64,000 nt of DNA from Streptomyces sp. NBC_00414 (GTDB lineage Bacteria; Actinomycetota; Actinomycetes; Streptomycetales; Streptomycetaceae): NCBI RefSeq assembly GCF_036038375.1, contig NZ_CP107935.1, positions 4,712,001-4,776,000 of the forward strand, read 5' to 3'. Made by a program: the position numbers and the translations under genes. Below are positions 25,162-32,320 of the stretch, in pieces. A model generated the notes under the pieces. The model was not told the origin of the DNA, searched no databases, and was given only the letters and a program-made list of their open reading frames with translations. Numbering within the stretch: position 1 is the stretch's first letter; the number at the start of each line of letters is the position of its first letter.

Positions 25162-26547
25162 TCAGGATCGCCGCTCCAGGACCGCCGCCAGGTCCAGCGC
25201 CGCCGCGATCCGGACGGCGACGTCCTCCGCGTACGTCGCGTCGAACCTCTCGAACTGCGTGCGGCTGGCACTGCGCAGGAACGTGACGACGCCCAGGGTC
25301 CGCCCACGGCTCCGCAGGACCACGCACAGGGCGTGCACCGAGTCCGCGGGCCACTGACGGGCGAGGGCCCAGTCACGGGCGCGGTCCGGCTCGGTGGACC
25401 CCGCGCTGGCCCGTACGGAACCGATCCGCTCGACGCACTGGAACGCCGGATGCCCGTCGGAGTACCGGACGGGCAGACCCGCGCGGCCCGCGGGCAGGCT
25501 GGGACCCGGCGCGCCGGACGGCGTGGCGGGCCCCCGTACGAGCCGCACCGGCCGCTCGCCGTCGGTCACCGAACCCCCGGCGACCCGGTCGATCAGCGCG
25601 TGGTCGGCGAAGCCCGCGAGCGCGAAGTCGAGGTGGACGGACGCCGCCTCCGCGGGGTCCTCGCACTCTGCGGCGGCACGCGCGGCCCGGTGCAGCTGGT
25701 TGGTCCTGAACCGCAGCAGCGCCGCTTCCTGCTCGGTCTGCTTGCTCTCGGTCACGTCCTGGAAGAGCCAGCCCACACCGAGCGGAACCGGTTCCTCCGT
25801 GAGGGGCGAGGCGAGCCGCAGGAAGCCGCTGCGCCAGCAACGGCGCTGCTCGCCCTCCGCGGTCCGCAGGGTCACCCACATCTCGGCGGGCGCCGGTGGG
25901 GCGCCCTCCGCGAGAACGTGCGTGAGCGCGCTCTCCAGCTCCTCCACGCCCTGTGCGATCAACTCGCCCAGGGGGCGGCCCAGTACGGCCGCGCGTCCCG
26001 TGCCGAGCGCCCGCGCGGCGTGTCCGTTGACCACGGCGGGCCGCAGGTCGGCGTCGACGAGCACGACACCCCAGGAGGCGTCGTCGAACAGCGCCTCGCT
26101 CAGCGCGATCGACCGCTCCAGATCGATCTGCGCGTGCACCTCGCTGAAGGCGCAGTACACCCCGGCGGGCTTCCCGTCGGGACCCGGCACGGCGGCCGAC
26201 TGGGTCCGTACGAGCACCCGGCCGCCCTCCTTGGTGAGCAGCGCGAACTCGTGGACCTGCCGTCCGGGGGCCTGCATCGCGGACAGCAGCCGGCTCTCGA
26301 TCTCCTCGGCGTCCGCGGCCCGCACGGCCCAGCCGGCGAACCCGTGCCGGCCGACCGCCTCGGCCGCGGTCCAGCCGAGGATCCGCTCGGCCTCCCGGTT
26401 CCAGTGCGTCACCACTCCGTCGGCGTCGAACGCGCACAGCGCCGCGTCCATCCCGTCGAGCAGAGCGGCCAGCAGATCGGCCCCGTCCCGCTCCGGCTCG
26501 TCCGGCCCGAGCTCGTCCGTGGTCCCACTACGCCGCGAAGCACTCAC
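25162..26547 (-). CDS. PAS-PAS-GAF sensory protein without an output domain
   Basis: A 461-residue protein. PAS1 (about 25-140) starts LLDGMDAALCAFDADGVVTH and includes WNREAERILGWTAAEAVGR. PAS2 (about 150-265) starts FDDASWGVVLVDADLRPAVV and ends GWLFQDVTESKQTEQE. A GAF-like domain (about 275-461) follows. In Streptomyces such sensors are usually fused to a PP2C/SpoIIE phosphatase or a kinase; none is present here, so the output must be another protein. The start is GTG. Direct repeats CACTACGAA lie 60-80 bases upstream. Confidence 0.85.
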   Translation of the reverse strand: MSASRRSGTTDELGPDEPERDGADLLAALLDGMDAALCAFDADGVVTHWNREAERILGWTAAEAVGRHGFAGWAVRAADAEEIESRLLSAMQAPGRQVHEFALLTKEGGRVLVRTQSAAVPGPDGKPAGVYCAFSEVHAQIDLERSIALSEALFDDASWGVVLVDADLRPAVVNGHAARALGTGRAAVLGRPLGELIAQGVEELESALTHVLAEGAPPAPAEMWVTLRTAEGEQRRCWRSGFLRLASPLTEEPVPLGVGWLFQDVTESKQTEQEAALLRFRTNQLHRAARAAAECEDPAEAASVHLDFALAGFADHALIDRVAGGSVTDGERPVRLVRGPATPSGAPGPSLPAGRAGLPVRYSDGHPAFQCVERIGSVRASAGSTEPDRARDWALARQWPADSVHALCVVLRSRGRTLGVVTFLRSASRTQFERFDATYAEDVAVRIAAALDLAAVLERRS

Positions 26548-26609
26548 CTGGCACCCCCTGCAGGCCGTGTCGGCGTGTCCTGCGCGGTGTGCCCGCGCGT
26601 CTGTTCACT

Positions 26610-26627
26610 CACTACGAACACTACGAA
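26610..26627. repeat. Tandem 9-base repeat CACTACGAA x2
   Basis: Two adjacent copies lie in the AT-richer region upstream of the PAS gene, followed by TCACTCACTAGGAATCATTC. This probably forms part of its promoter. No assigned regulator. Confidence 0.4.
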
Positions 26628-26867
26628 TCACTCACTAGGAATCATTCAACTCGAACGTGACGCAGCCCACATCTGGTTCCCACAAGATTGAGGAAATCGT
26701 TGTGCGCGGGCACTTCGTCCCCGGTGGGCCGGAACGGGCGTTCCGTGGGCGATCTCCGGTCCGGCCGCCGGATCCCCGTCGTCCCGGCACCCTCCACAAG
26801 ATCGCTTCCCCCTGTCGCCGCCGTCAACGCGTCGGCACCCCGGAAAATCAGTGCCCCGGAAAATCAC

Positions 26868-26896
26868 TTGAGCGCCGTCGCGACTGTTCCTAGTGT
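26868..26896 (+). promoter_or_regulatory. Promoter of the oxygenase leader RNA
   Basis: TTGAGC (26868-26873), a 17-base spacer and TAGTGT (26891-26896) form a good housekeeping promoter. Transcription would start near 26903, only a few bases before an unusually strong ribosome site. The leader to the oxygenase start would be about 460 bases. Confidence 0.6.
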
Positions 26897-26909
26897 GGGA
26901 CGCACGCCG

Positions 26910-26922
26910 AAAGGAGGTGATC
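26910..26922 (+). promoter_or_regulatory. Unusually extended Shine-Dalgarno sequence
   Basis: AAAGGAGGTGATC matches the 3' end of 16S rRNA over about 13 bases and sits 6-7 bases before the ATG of a 12-codon frame. Such complementarity is rare here and indicates that translation initiation at this tiny frame matters. Confidence 0.65.
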
Positions 26923-26928
26923 GGGTAC

Positions 26929-26967
26929 ATGTCTGAAACCCGGACCAGCGAGGTGGCTGCGGGCTAG
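26929..26967 (+). CDS. 12-codon leader ORF (upstream ORF)
   Basis: Reads MSETRTSEVAAG and stops at TAG (26965-26967). It has the best ribosome site in the window and lies at the very start of the predicted transcript. Its last codons form the 5' arm of a hairpin (26953-26981), so a translating ribosome would open it. This is the layout of a regulatory leader peptide; what is sensed is unknown. Confidence 0.55.
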   Translation: MSETRTSEVAAG

Positions 26968-27113
26968 CGGCCCGTCACCACATTCAGTGCGGTGCCGGAC
27001 CAGCGCGTGAGACGAGCGTGCGGCCGGCCCAATCTCAGCAGTCACCCGACCCGCGTGCTCGCCGGTAAGTCCGGCCGGCTCCCTCCTCGGAGGGGACCAG
27101 AGCTCGCGGGTCG
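26953..27113 (+). ncRNA. Candidate structured leader RNA with three-way junction
   Basis: A hairpin GTGG/CCAC plus CGGGC/GCCCG (26953-26981) spans the stop of the 12-codon ORF. Downstream, arms 27047-27060 and 27100-27113 pair in 13 of 14 positions. They enclose hairpin GCCGG-TAAGT-CCGGC (27061-27075), stacked directly on the closing stem, and hairpin CCCTCC-TC-GGAGGG (27081-27094). This looks like a riboswitch-type or attenuator fold. It matches no riboswitch class I recognise. Confidence 0.5.
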
Positions 27114-27199
27114 TCTGCGTTTCCGGACGGCCTCCCGCGGCCGCGATCGCGGTGATCCCGGGCACAGGCATATGCGGCGTACGGCGGTATCCTTGGCGC

Positions 27200-27277
27200 A
27201 TGCTTCCGATACTCGTCCGGCGCCGGCACGTGGACTACGTGCGCGTCACGAGCATGGGCTGTCGGCGTTCCGCCTGA
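27200..27277 (+). CDS. 25-residue putative leader peptide
   Basis: A 25-codon ORF whose middle reads VRRRHVDYVRVTSMGCRRSA. It resembles the basic RxHVDLxRVxSxxCRxxA peptides annotated as putative leader peptides in Streptomyces. TATCCT (27188-27193) ends 6 bases before the ATG, so this message could be leaderless from its own promoter. It lies 85 bases before the oxygenase gene. A role in attenuation or Cys/Arg sensing is inference. Confidence 0.55.
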   Translation: MLPILVRRRHVDYVRVTSMGCRRSA

Positions 27278-27361
27278 CCTCAGCCCTCCTTTCCTCCTTG
27301 CTCTTCCCTGGCACCTGCGGCCCCCGCCCCACCCTCGGCGGCTGCCGCGGGCCCGTAACCC

Positions 27362-28438
27362 ATGCGGACGCACACCATGACGAATGTGATCATGCCGACG
27401 AACCCGCCGTACCAGCCGGATCAGTCGCATCAGCCGTATCAGCAGCTTCCGATCATTGATCTTTCCGCGGCCGACCGCGGGCCCCAGGCGCGTGCCCTGC
27501 TGCGCGCCCAGTTGCACAGTGCCGCCCATGACGTGGGGTTCTTCCAGCTCGTCGGGCACGGGGTGAGCGAGGCCGAGACCGCCGCCCTGCTCGACGCGAC
27601 GCACCGCTTCTTCGCGCTTCCCGAGGCCGGCCGGCTCGCGCTCGACAACGTCAACTCGCCGCACTTCCGCGGCTACACGCGGACCGGCGACGAGCGCACC
27701 GGTGGCAGCCGCGACTGGCGCGACCAGCTCGACATCGGGGCGGAGAGGCCCGCGCGGGCTCCCGGCCCTGGTGAGCCCGCGTACTGGTGGCTGGAGGGTC
27801 CCAACCAGTGGCCCGCCGCGCTGCCGGAGCTGCGGACCGCCGCGCTGGCCTGGATCGACCGGCTCAGCTCCGTCGCGGCGCGGCTCCTGCGTGAGCTGCT
27901 GGCCTCCATCGGCGCGCCCGCCGGTTTCTACGACCCGGTGTTCGGCGACCGGGCCCACCCGCATCTGAAGCTCGTCCGGTACCCGGGAAGCTCCGGGGAC
28001 GGGGCGGACCAGGGGGTCGGCGCGCACAAGGACTACGGGTTCCTGACGCTGCTTCTGCAGGACCGGGTGGGCGGGTTGCAGGTGGAGCGCGCGGACGGGT
28101 TCTTCCACGACGTGCCGCCGGTCCCGGGGGCGTTCGTCGTCAACCTCGGTGAGCTGCTTGAGGTGGCCACCGACGGGTACCTGCTGGCGACCAACCACCG
28201 GGTGGTCAGTCCGCCCGGGGCCACCGAGCGGTTCTCCGTGCCCTTCTTCTACAACCCGCGCCTGGACGCCCGGATCGAGCGGCTGCCCTTCCCGCACGCC
28301 TCCGCCGCGCCCGGGGTGACGAGCGACCCGGCCAACCCGCTCTTCGCCGAGTACGGGCGGAACGAGCTGAAGGGCAAGGTGCGGGCCCATCCGCTGGCCG
28401 CGGCCCGTCATCACGCGGAGCTACTGGCCCCGGCGTGA
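27362..28438 (+). CDS. Isopenicillin N synthase-like 2-oxoglutarate/Fe(II) oxygenase
   Basis: A 358-residue non-haem iron oxygenase. The N-terminal DIOX_N segment is PIIDLSAADRGPQARALLRA. The iron ligands are in GVGAHKDYGFLTLLLQD (HxD, about residues 220-236) and ATNHRVVSPPG (distal His), with RFSVPFFYNP giving the 2-oxoglutarate-binding RxS. It would oxidise an unknown small molecule. Alternative start ATG at 27377; neither has a good ribosome site, which fits control by the long leader upstream. A terminator hairpin follows. Confidence 0.85.
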   Translation: MRTHTMTNVIMPTNPPYQPDQSHQPYQQLPIIDLSAADRGPQARALLRAQLHSAAHDVGFFQLVGHGVSEAETAALLDATHRFFALPEAGRLALDNVNSPHFRGYTRTGDERTGGSRDWRDQLDIGAERPARAPGPGEPAYWWLEGPNQWPAALPELRTAALAWIDRLSSVAARLLRELLASIGAPAGFYDPVFGDRAHPHLKLVRYPGSSGDGADQGVGAHKDYGFLTLLLQDRVGGLQVERADGFFHDVPPVPGAFVVNLGELLEVATDGYLLATNHRVVSPPGATERFSVPFFYNPRLDARIERLPFPHASAAPGVTSDPANPLFAEYGRNELKGKVRAHPLAAARHHAELLAPA

Positions 28439-28481
28439 CGGCGGAGCCGCCGACCGGAGCCACCGACCCCGCCCGACACAG

Positions 28482-28513
28482 GTGTGGCGGCGCTCCATGG
28501 GGCGCCGCCACAC
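28482..28513 (+). terminator. Terminator hairpin after the oxygenase gene
   Basis: GTGTGGCGGCGC and GCGCCGCCACAC form a perfect 12-bp stem with an 8-base loop, about 45 bases past the stop. It is also positioned to serve the convergent citrate synthase gene. Confidence 0.7.
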
Positions 28514-28547
28514 GTGCCGTGCACACATGAGTGCCGTGCACACATGA
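28514..28547. repeat. Perfect 17-bp tandem duplication
   Basis: GTGCCGTGCACACATGA occurs twice head to tail just past the citrate synthase stop codon. It looks like a recent slippage product and extends the 3' untranslated region. Confidence 0.75.
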
Positions 28548-28551
28548 GAAA

Positions 28552-29652
28552 TCAGCGGGCGATGTCTCCGTAGCCCTCGATCTCACGCGGGTTGCGGGTG
28601 CCGGGGCCGATGTAGCGCGCGGAGGGGCGTACGAGGCGGCCGGTGCGCTTCTGCTCCAGGATGTGCGCGGACCAGCCGGCGGTACGGGCGCACGTGAACA
28701 TCGAGGTGAACATGTGGGCCGGGACCTCGGCGAAGTCCAGGACGATGGCGGCCCAGAACTCGACGTTCGTCGCCAGGACGCGGTCCGGGCGCCGGGCGTG
28801 CAGTTCGGCGAGGGCCGCCTTCTCCAGGGCCTCGGCGATCTCGAAGCGGGGCGCTCCGAGTTCCCGGGCGGTGCGGCGGAGCACTCGCGCGCGCGGGTCC
28901 TCGGCGCGGTACACCCGGTGGCCGAAGCCCATCAGCCGCTCGCCCTTGTCGAGGGCCTGCTTGACGAACGCCTCGGCGTCGCCCGTGCGTTCGATCTCCT
29001 CGATCATGCCGAGGACGCGCGAGGGGGCGCCGCCGTGCAGCGGCCCGGACATGGCGCCGACGGCCCCGGAGAGGGCCGCCGACACGTCCGCGCCGGTGGA
29101 CGCGATGACGCGGGCGGTGAACGTGGACGCGTTCATGCCGTGCTCGGCGGCGCTGGTCCAGTAGGCGTCGACCGCCGCCACGTGCTTGGGGTCGGGCTCG
29201 CCGCGCCAGCGGATCATGAAGCGTTCGACGACGGACTGCGCCTTGTCGATCTCGCGCTGCGGGACCATCGGCAGGCCCTGGCCGCGGGCGGACTGGGCGA
29301 CGTAGCTGAGGGCCATGACGGCGGCGCGGGCGAGGTCCGCGCGGGCCTGCTTCTCGTCGATGTCGAGGAGCGGTTTGAGGCCCCAGACGGGGGCGAGCAT
29401 GGCGAGCGCGGACTGGACGTCCACGCGGATGTCACCGGAGTGGACGGGGATCGGGAACGGCTCGGCGGGCGGCAGGCCGGGGTTGAAGGCTCCGTCGACG
29501 AGCAGCCCCCAGACGTTGCCGAAGGAGACGTGGCCGACCAGATCCTCGATGTCGACGCCCCGGTACCGCAGGGCGCCGCCCTCCTTGTCCGGTTCGGCGA
29601 TCTCCGTCTCGAAAGCGACGACTCCCTCAAGTCCGGGTACGAAGTCGGACAT
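28552..29652 (-). CDS. Citrate synthase 2 (citrate synthase family)
   Basis: A 366-residue citrate synthase of the short actinobacterial type. Catalytic His residues lie in GPLHGGAPSRV and GFGHRVYRAEDPRAR. The segment that normally holds the catalytic Asp (NVDFY) reads NVEFWAAIVLDF, giving Glu298. Arg residues for citrate binding are in TARTAGWSAH-like segment CARTAGWSAHILEQ. It condenses acetyl-CoA with oxaloacetate or possibly another 2-oxoacid. The ATG at 29652 has GAGGAG upstream. It is divergent from pdxH. Confidence 0.85.
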   Translation of the reverse strand: MSDFVPGLEGVVAFETEIAEPDKEGGALRYRGVDIEDLVGHVSFGNVWGLLVDGAFNPGLPPAEPFPIPVHSGDIRVDVQSALAMLAPVWGLKPLLDIDEKQARADLARAAVMALSYVAQSARGQGLPMVPQREIDKAQSVVERFMIRWRGEPDPKHVAAVDAYWTSAAEHGMNASTFTARVIASTGADVSAALSGAVGAMSGPLHGGAPSRVLGMIEEIERTGDAEAFVKQALDKGERLMGFGHRVYRAEDPRARVLRRTARELGAPRFEIAEALEKAALAELHARRPDRVLATNVEFWAAIVLDFAEVPAHMFTSMFTCARTAGWSAHILEQKRTGRLVRPSARYIGPGTRNPREIEGYGDIAR

Positions 29653-29668
29653 CAGGCGGCTCCTCATG

Positions 29669-29768
29669 ATGTGTGCGACGGACGATGTGCGAGTTGTGCG
29701 ATACGTGCGATGTGCGATGCGTGCGATGTGCGATGCGTCCGATGTGCGATGTGCGGGATGCGGATGCG
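29669..29768. repeat. TGCGATG-type microsatellite in a divergent promoter
   Basis: About ten degenerate head-to-tail copies of TGCGATG(TG/CG), for example GTGCGATGCGTGCGATGTGC, lie just upstream of the citrate synthase start. They fall in the 350-base gap before pdxH. Copy number could vary between strains and alter promoter spacing. Confidence 0.65.
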
Positions 29769-30001
29769 TTCGGGGTGGGTGTTGCGGTGTTCTCGGTGGG
29801 TGCGAGCGTGCGGTTACGCGGTCGCCTCTTGGACTCGCGGTCCGTACGCCACTCCGGTCATGCCCCGTGCGGTCGGCGGTCACCCAACCTCTTGGCAGCA
29901 GGACGATATCCCGTGGTGCCACCTTTGGGGAGGGTACGCGGCACTCAGTGCCAGTCAGTGATGAAGCCCACGCCCGCCGACGAGTACGGCAGGATGACCG
30001 G

Positions 30002-30691
30002 GTGACCGACAGTGACCCCTCTCTCGACCCCCTCCTCGACCCCGCGTCGATGCGCAAGCAGTACCGGGCCGCGGGACTCGACGAGACCGAGCTGGCCGAC
30101 CACCCCATGGAGCAGTTCGCACGCTGGTTCGTCCAGGCCGCGGCGCACGGTGGGGCGCGGGGCGCGTTGTACGAGCCGAACGCGATGGTCGTCTCCACGG
30201 CGGACGCCGAGGGGCGGCCCAGTTCCCGCACGGTGCTGCTGAAGCAGTACGACGAGCGGGGTTTCGTCTTCTTCACCAACTACGAGTCCCGCAAGGCGCG
30301 CGAGCTGGCCGAGAATCCGTACGTCTCGTTGCTCTTTCCGTGGCATCCGGTGGCGCGGCAGGTCGTCGTGACCGGGATCGCGCGGCGTACGGGGCGGGAC
30401 GAGACGGCCGCGTATTTCCGTACGCGGCCTCATGGGTCGCAGCTCGGGGCGTGGGCCAGTGCGCAGTCCGCGGTGGTCGCCTCGCGGGACGAGTTGGACG
30501 CGTCGTACGCGGAGCTGGTGGCTCGGTATCCCGAGGGGGCGCAGGTGCCTGTGCCTCCGGAGTGGGGTGGGTTTCGGGTTTCGCCCCGGGCGGTGGAGTT
30601 CTGGCAGGGGCGGGAGAATCGGTTGCACGATCGGTTGCGGTACGTGGCGTCTGCCGACGGGTCTTGGCGGGTTGAGAGGCTCAGTCCCTGA
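30002..30691 (+). CDS. pdxH: Pyridoxamine/pyridoxine 5'-phosphate oxidase
   Basis: A 229-residue PNPOx. FMN/PLP-binding segments are PNAMVVSTADAEGRPSSRTV (about 58-77), GFVFFTNYESRKARELAENP (about 86-105), and the C-terminal signature EFWQGRENRLHDRLRY. It oxidises PNP or PMP to the cofactor PLP using O2. Length and C-terminal dimerisation region are complete. The GTG at 30002 follows AGGA. A terminator hairpin follows the stop. It is divergent from citrate synthase 2. Confidence 0.95.
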   Translation: MTDSDPSLDPLLDPASMRKQYRAAGLDETELADHPMEQFARWFVQAAAHGGARGALYEPNAMVVSTADAEGRPSSRTVLLKQYDERGFVFFTNYESRKARELAENPYVSLLFPWHPVARQVVVTGIARRTGRDETAAYFRTRPHGSQLGAWASAQSAVVASRDELDASYAELVARYPEGAQVPVPPEWGGFRVSPRAVEFWQGRENRLHDRLRYVASADGSWRVERLSP

Positions 30692-30706
30692 GGGGCTGTG
30701 CCCCTC
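30690..30706 (+). terminator. Terminator of pdxH
   Basis: GAGGGGC-TGT-GCCCCTC is a perfect 7-bp hairpin starting inside the pdxH stop codon. It is short but stable, and typical of GC-rich terminators. Confidence 0.65.
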
Positions 30707-30775
30707 TGATCCCCCTCGCGTCAGGGGGTGGCGCCCGGGGTGCGGTTGCGTCCGACGGTTCGTCGTGGCTGGTCG

Positions 30776-30968
30776 CGCCGTACCCGCGCCCCTTGAGGGC
30801 GAAAAGATTGCGCCGTTCCCCGCGCCCCTAAAGGCAAGAGATTGCGCCGTTCCCCGCGCCCCTGAAAGCAAAAGACTGCGCCGTTCCCCGCGCCCCTGAA
30901 AGCAAAAGACTGCGCCGTTCCCCGCGCCCCTGGAAGCGAAGGACTGTGCCGTTCCCCGTGTCCCCGAA
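30776..30968. repeat. Six-copy 34-bp tandem array of the GC-rich core
   Basis: Units of CGCCGTTCCCCGCGCCCCTG + AAAGCAAAAGACTG repeat with a 34-base period, starting at 30776 (degenerate), 30811, 30845, 30879, 30913 and 30946 (degenerate). Copies at 30845 and 30879 are identical. It lies between pdxH and the stop codon of the TetR gene, that is, at the 3' end of the catabolic operon. There are no spacers, so this is not a CRISPR array. Confidence 0.85.
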
Positions 30969-30974
30969 AAAGGG

Positions 30975-31589
30975 TCAGCTCAGGGTGGTGTCCAGGATTT
31001 TTGACCACTGGGTTACCACTCCGGCTCGGCGGGTGGTGTCGTCTGTGAGGAGGTTGGCCAGGCCGAGGCCTCGGGACATGTCCAGGAAGCCCTGGACCGT
31101 TTCGCGTACACCGGGGCGGGTCTCGTCGGCGTTCAGGAGTTCCACGGCTATGCGGTGGGTCTCGCGGCCGACGCGGCCCTCCAGTTCGGTGACCCGGGTG
31201 CGCAGCTGGTCCTCGTTCGAGGCGGCGACCCAGAGGTGGAGGGCGGCGCGGAACAGTGGGCCCGTGTAGAGGTCGACCAGGGCGGCGACGACGGCTCGGC
31301 GGTCCGCGGCGCCCTCGGGGAAGAGGGTGCGCAGAGCGGTGGAGCGTTCCTCGGCGACGTACTCGACGGCCGCCGTGAAGAGGTCCTCGCGGGTCGGGAA
31401 GTGGTGCTGGGCCGCGCCTCGCGACACCCCGGCGCGCTCGGCGACGACGGACACCGTGGAGCCCGCCCAGCCGCGTTCGGCGAGGCAGGCGACCGCGGCT
31501 TCGAGGAGGCGTTGCCGGGTGGCGCGGCTGCGGTCCTGTTTCGGGACGCGCTCCACCGGCACCGGCGCCGCGCCGTTCACCAAACCCAT
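30975..31589 (-). CDS. TetR-family regulator of the catabolic operon
   Basis: A 204-residue TetR protein. The helix-turn-helix spans about residues 22-66 (RLLEAAVACLAERGWAGSTV ... GVSRGAAQHHFPTREDLFTA). The ligand domain is of the type regulating acyl-CoA catabolism. Its start overlaps the end of the enoyl-CoA hydratase gene by 13 bases, so it is the last gene of the operon and is co-expressed. A candidate operator, CAAGCGTGCTTG, lies upstream of the first gene of the operon at 41547. The ligand is probably a pathway CoA ester (inference). Confidence 0.85.
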   Translation of the reverse strand: MGLVNGAAPVPVERVPKQDRSRATRQRLLEAAVACLAERGWAGSTVSVVAERAGVSRGAAQHHFPTREDLFTAAVEYVAEERSTALRTLFPEGAADRRAVVAALVDLYTGPLFRAALHLWVAASNEDQLRTRVTELEGRVGRETHRIAVELLNADETRPGVRETVQGFLDMSRGLGLANLLTDDTTRRAGVVTQWSKILDTTLS

Positions 31590-32320
31590 GAGGGATCCCG
31601 TCGTTCGAGGAAGGCCGTCATTCCCTCGCGGGCCTGCTCCGAGGAGAAGAGCCGGGCCGAGAGCGCGGTCAGGTCGGCCGCGTCCCGGTCGAAGGTGTCC
31701 AGCACCTTAGCCGTGAGCAGCCGCTTCGTCTCGGCCAGCCCCTGCGGTGAGGACCGGCGCAGTCCGTCGAGCACCGGCGCGAGTACGTCGTCGGCGTCCT
31801 CCCCCGCCGCGCCCGCGACCGTGACGAGGCCGATGCGGGCGGCCTCGGTCGCGTCGAACTTCTCGCCGGTGAGGTAGTAGCGGGCCACCGCGCGCGGGTC
31901 GAGGCGCGGCAGGAGGGGCAGCGAGATCACGGCGGGGGCGACTCCGATGCGTACCTCCGTGAAGGCGAAGGTTGCCTCCTGGGAGGCGGCCGCGATGTCG
32001 CAGGCGCCGAGCAGTCCGAGGCCGCCCGCGCGGACGTGGCCGGTGACGCGGGCGACGACGGGCTTGGGCAGTTCGACGATCTGCCGGAGCAGGGCGACGA
32101 GGGTGTCCGGGTGCGGCGGGTCGCGCAGGTCCGCGCCCGCGCTGAAGGTGTTGCCGGTGTGGGTGAGGACGACGGCGCGTACGTCACCGTCCTTGCCGGC
32201 TTCCGTGAGCGCGTCCGCCAGGTCCCCCACCAGCTGGGCGGAGAGGGCGTTGCGCCGCTCGGGCGCGTCGAGCGCGAGGGTGGTGATCCCGCGCTCGTAC
32301 GACCGCCGCACCGTGCTCAT
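31577..32320 (-). CDS. Enoyl-CoA hydratase/isomerase family protein
   Basis: A 247-residue crotonase. The oxyanion-hole segments are NTFSAGADLRD (about 58-68) and ARVTGHVRAGGLGLLGACDI (about 93-112). The catalytic Glu region is FTEVRIGVAPAVISLPLL, with Glu about 126; the second Glu of classical hydratases is replaced by small residues, as in many actinobacterial homologues. It hydrates the dehydrogenase product. The start is coupled to the ligase stop (ATGA) and the end overlaps tetR. Confidence 0.85.
   Translation of the reverse strand: MSTVRRSYERGITTLALDAPERRNALSAQLVGDLADALTEAGKDGDVRAVVLTHTGNTFSAGADLRDPPHPDTLVALLRQIVELPKPVVARVTGHVRAGGLGLLGACDIAAASQEATFAFTEVRIGVAPAVISLPLLPRLDPRAVARYYLTGEKFDATEAARIGLVTVAGAAGEDADDVLAPVLDGLRRSSPQGLAETKRLLTAKVLDTFDRDAADLTALSARLFSSEQAREGMTAFLERRDPSWVW

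Noticed and set aside
30776..30968. Possible CRISPR array
   Set aside because: The 34-bp units abut with no unique spacers, and no cas gene is present.
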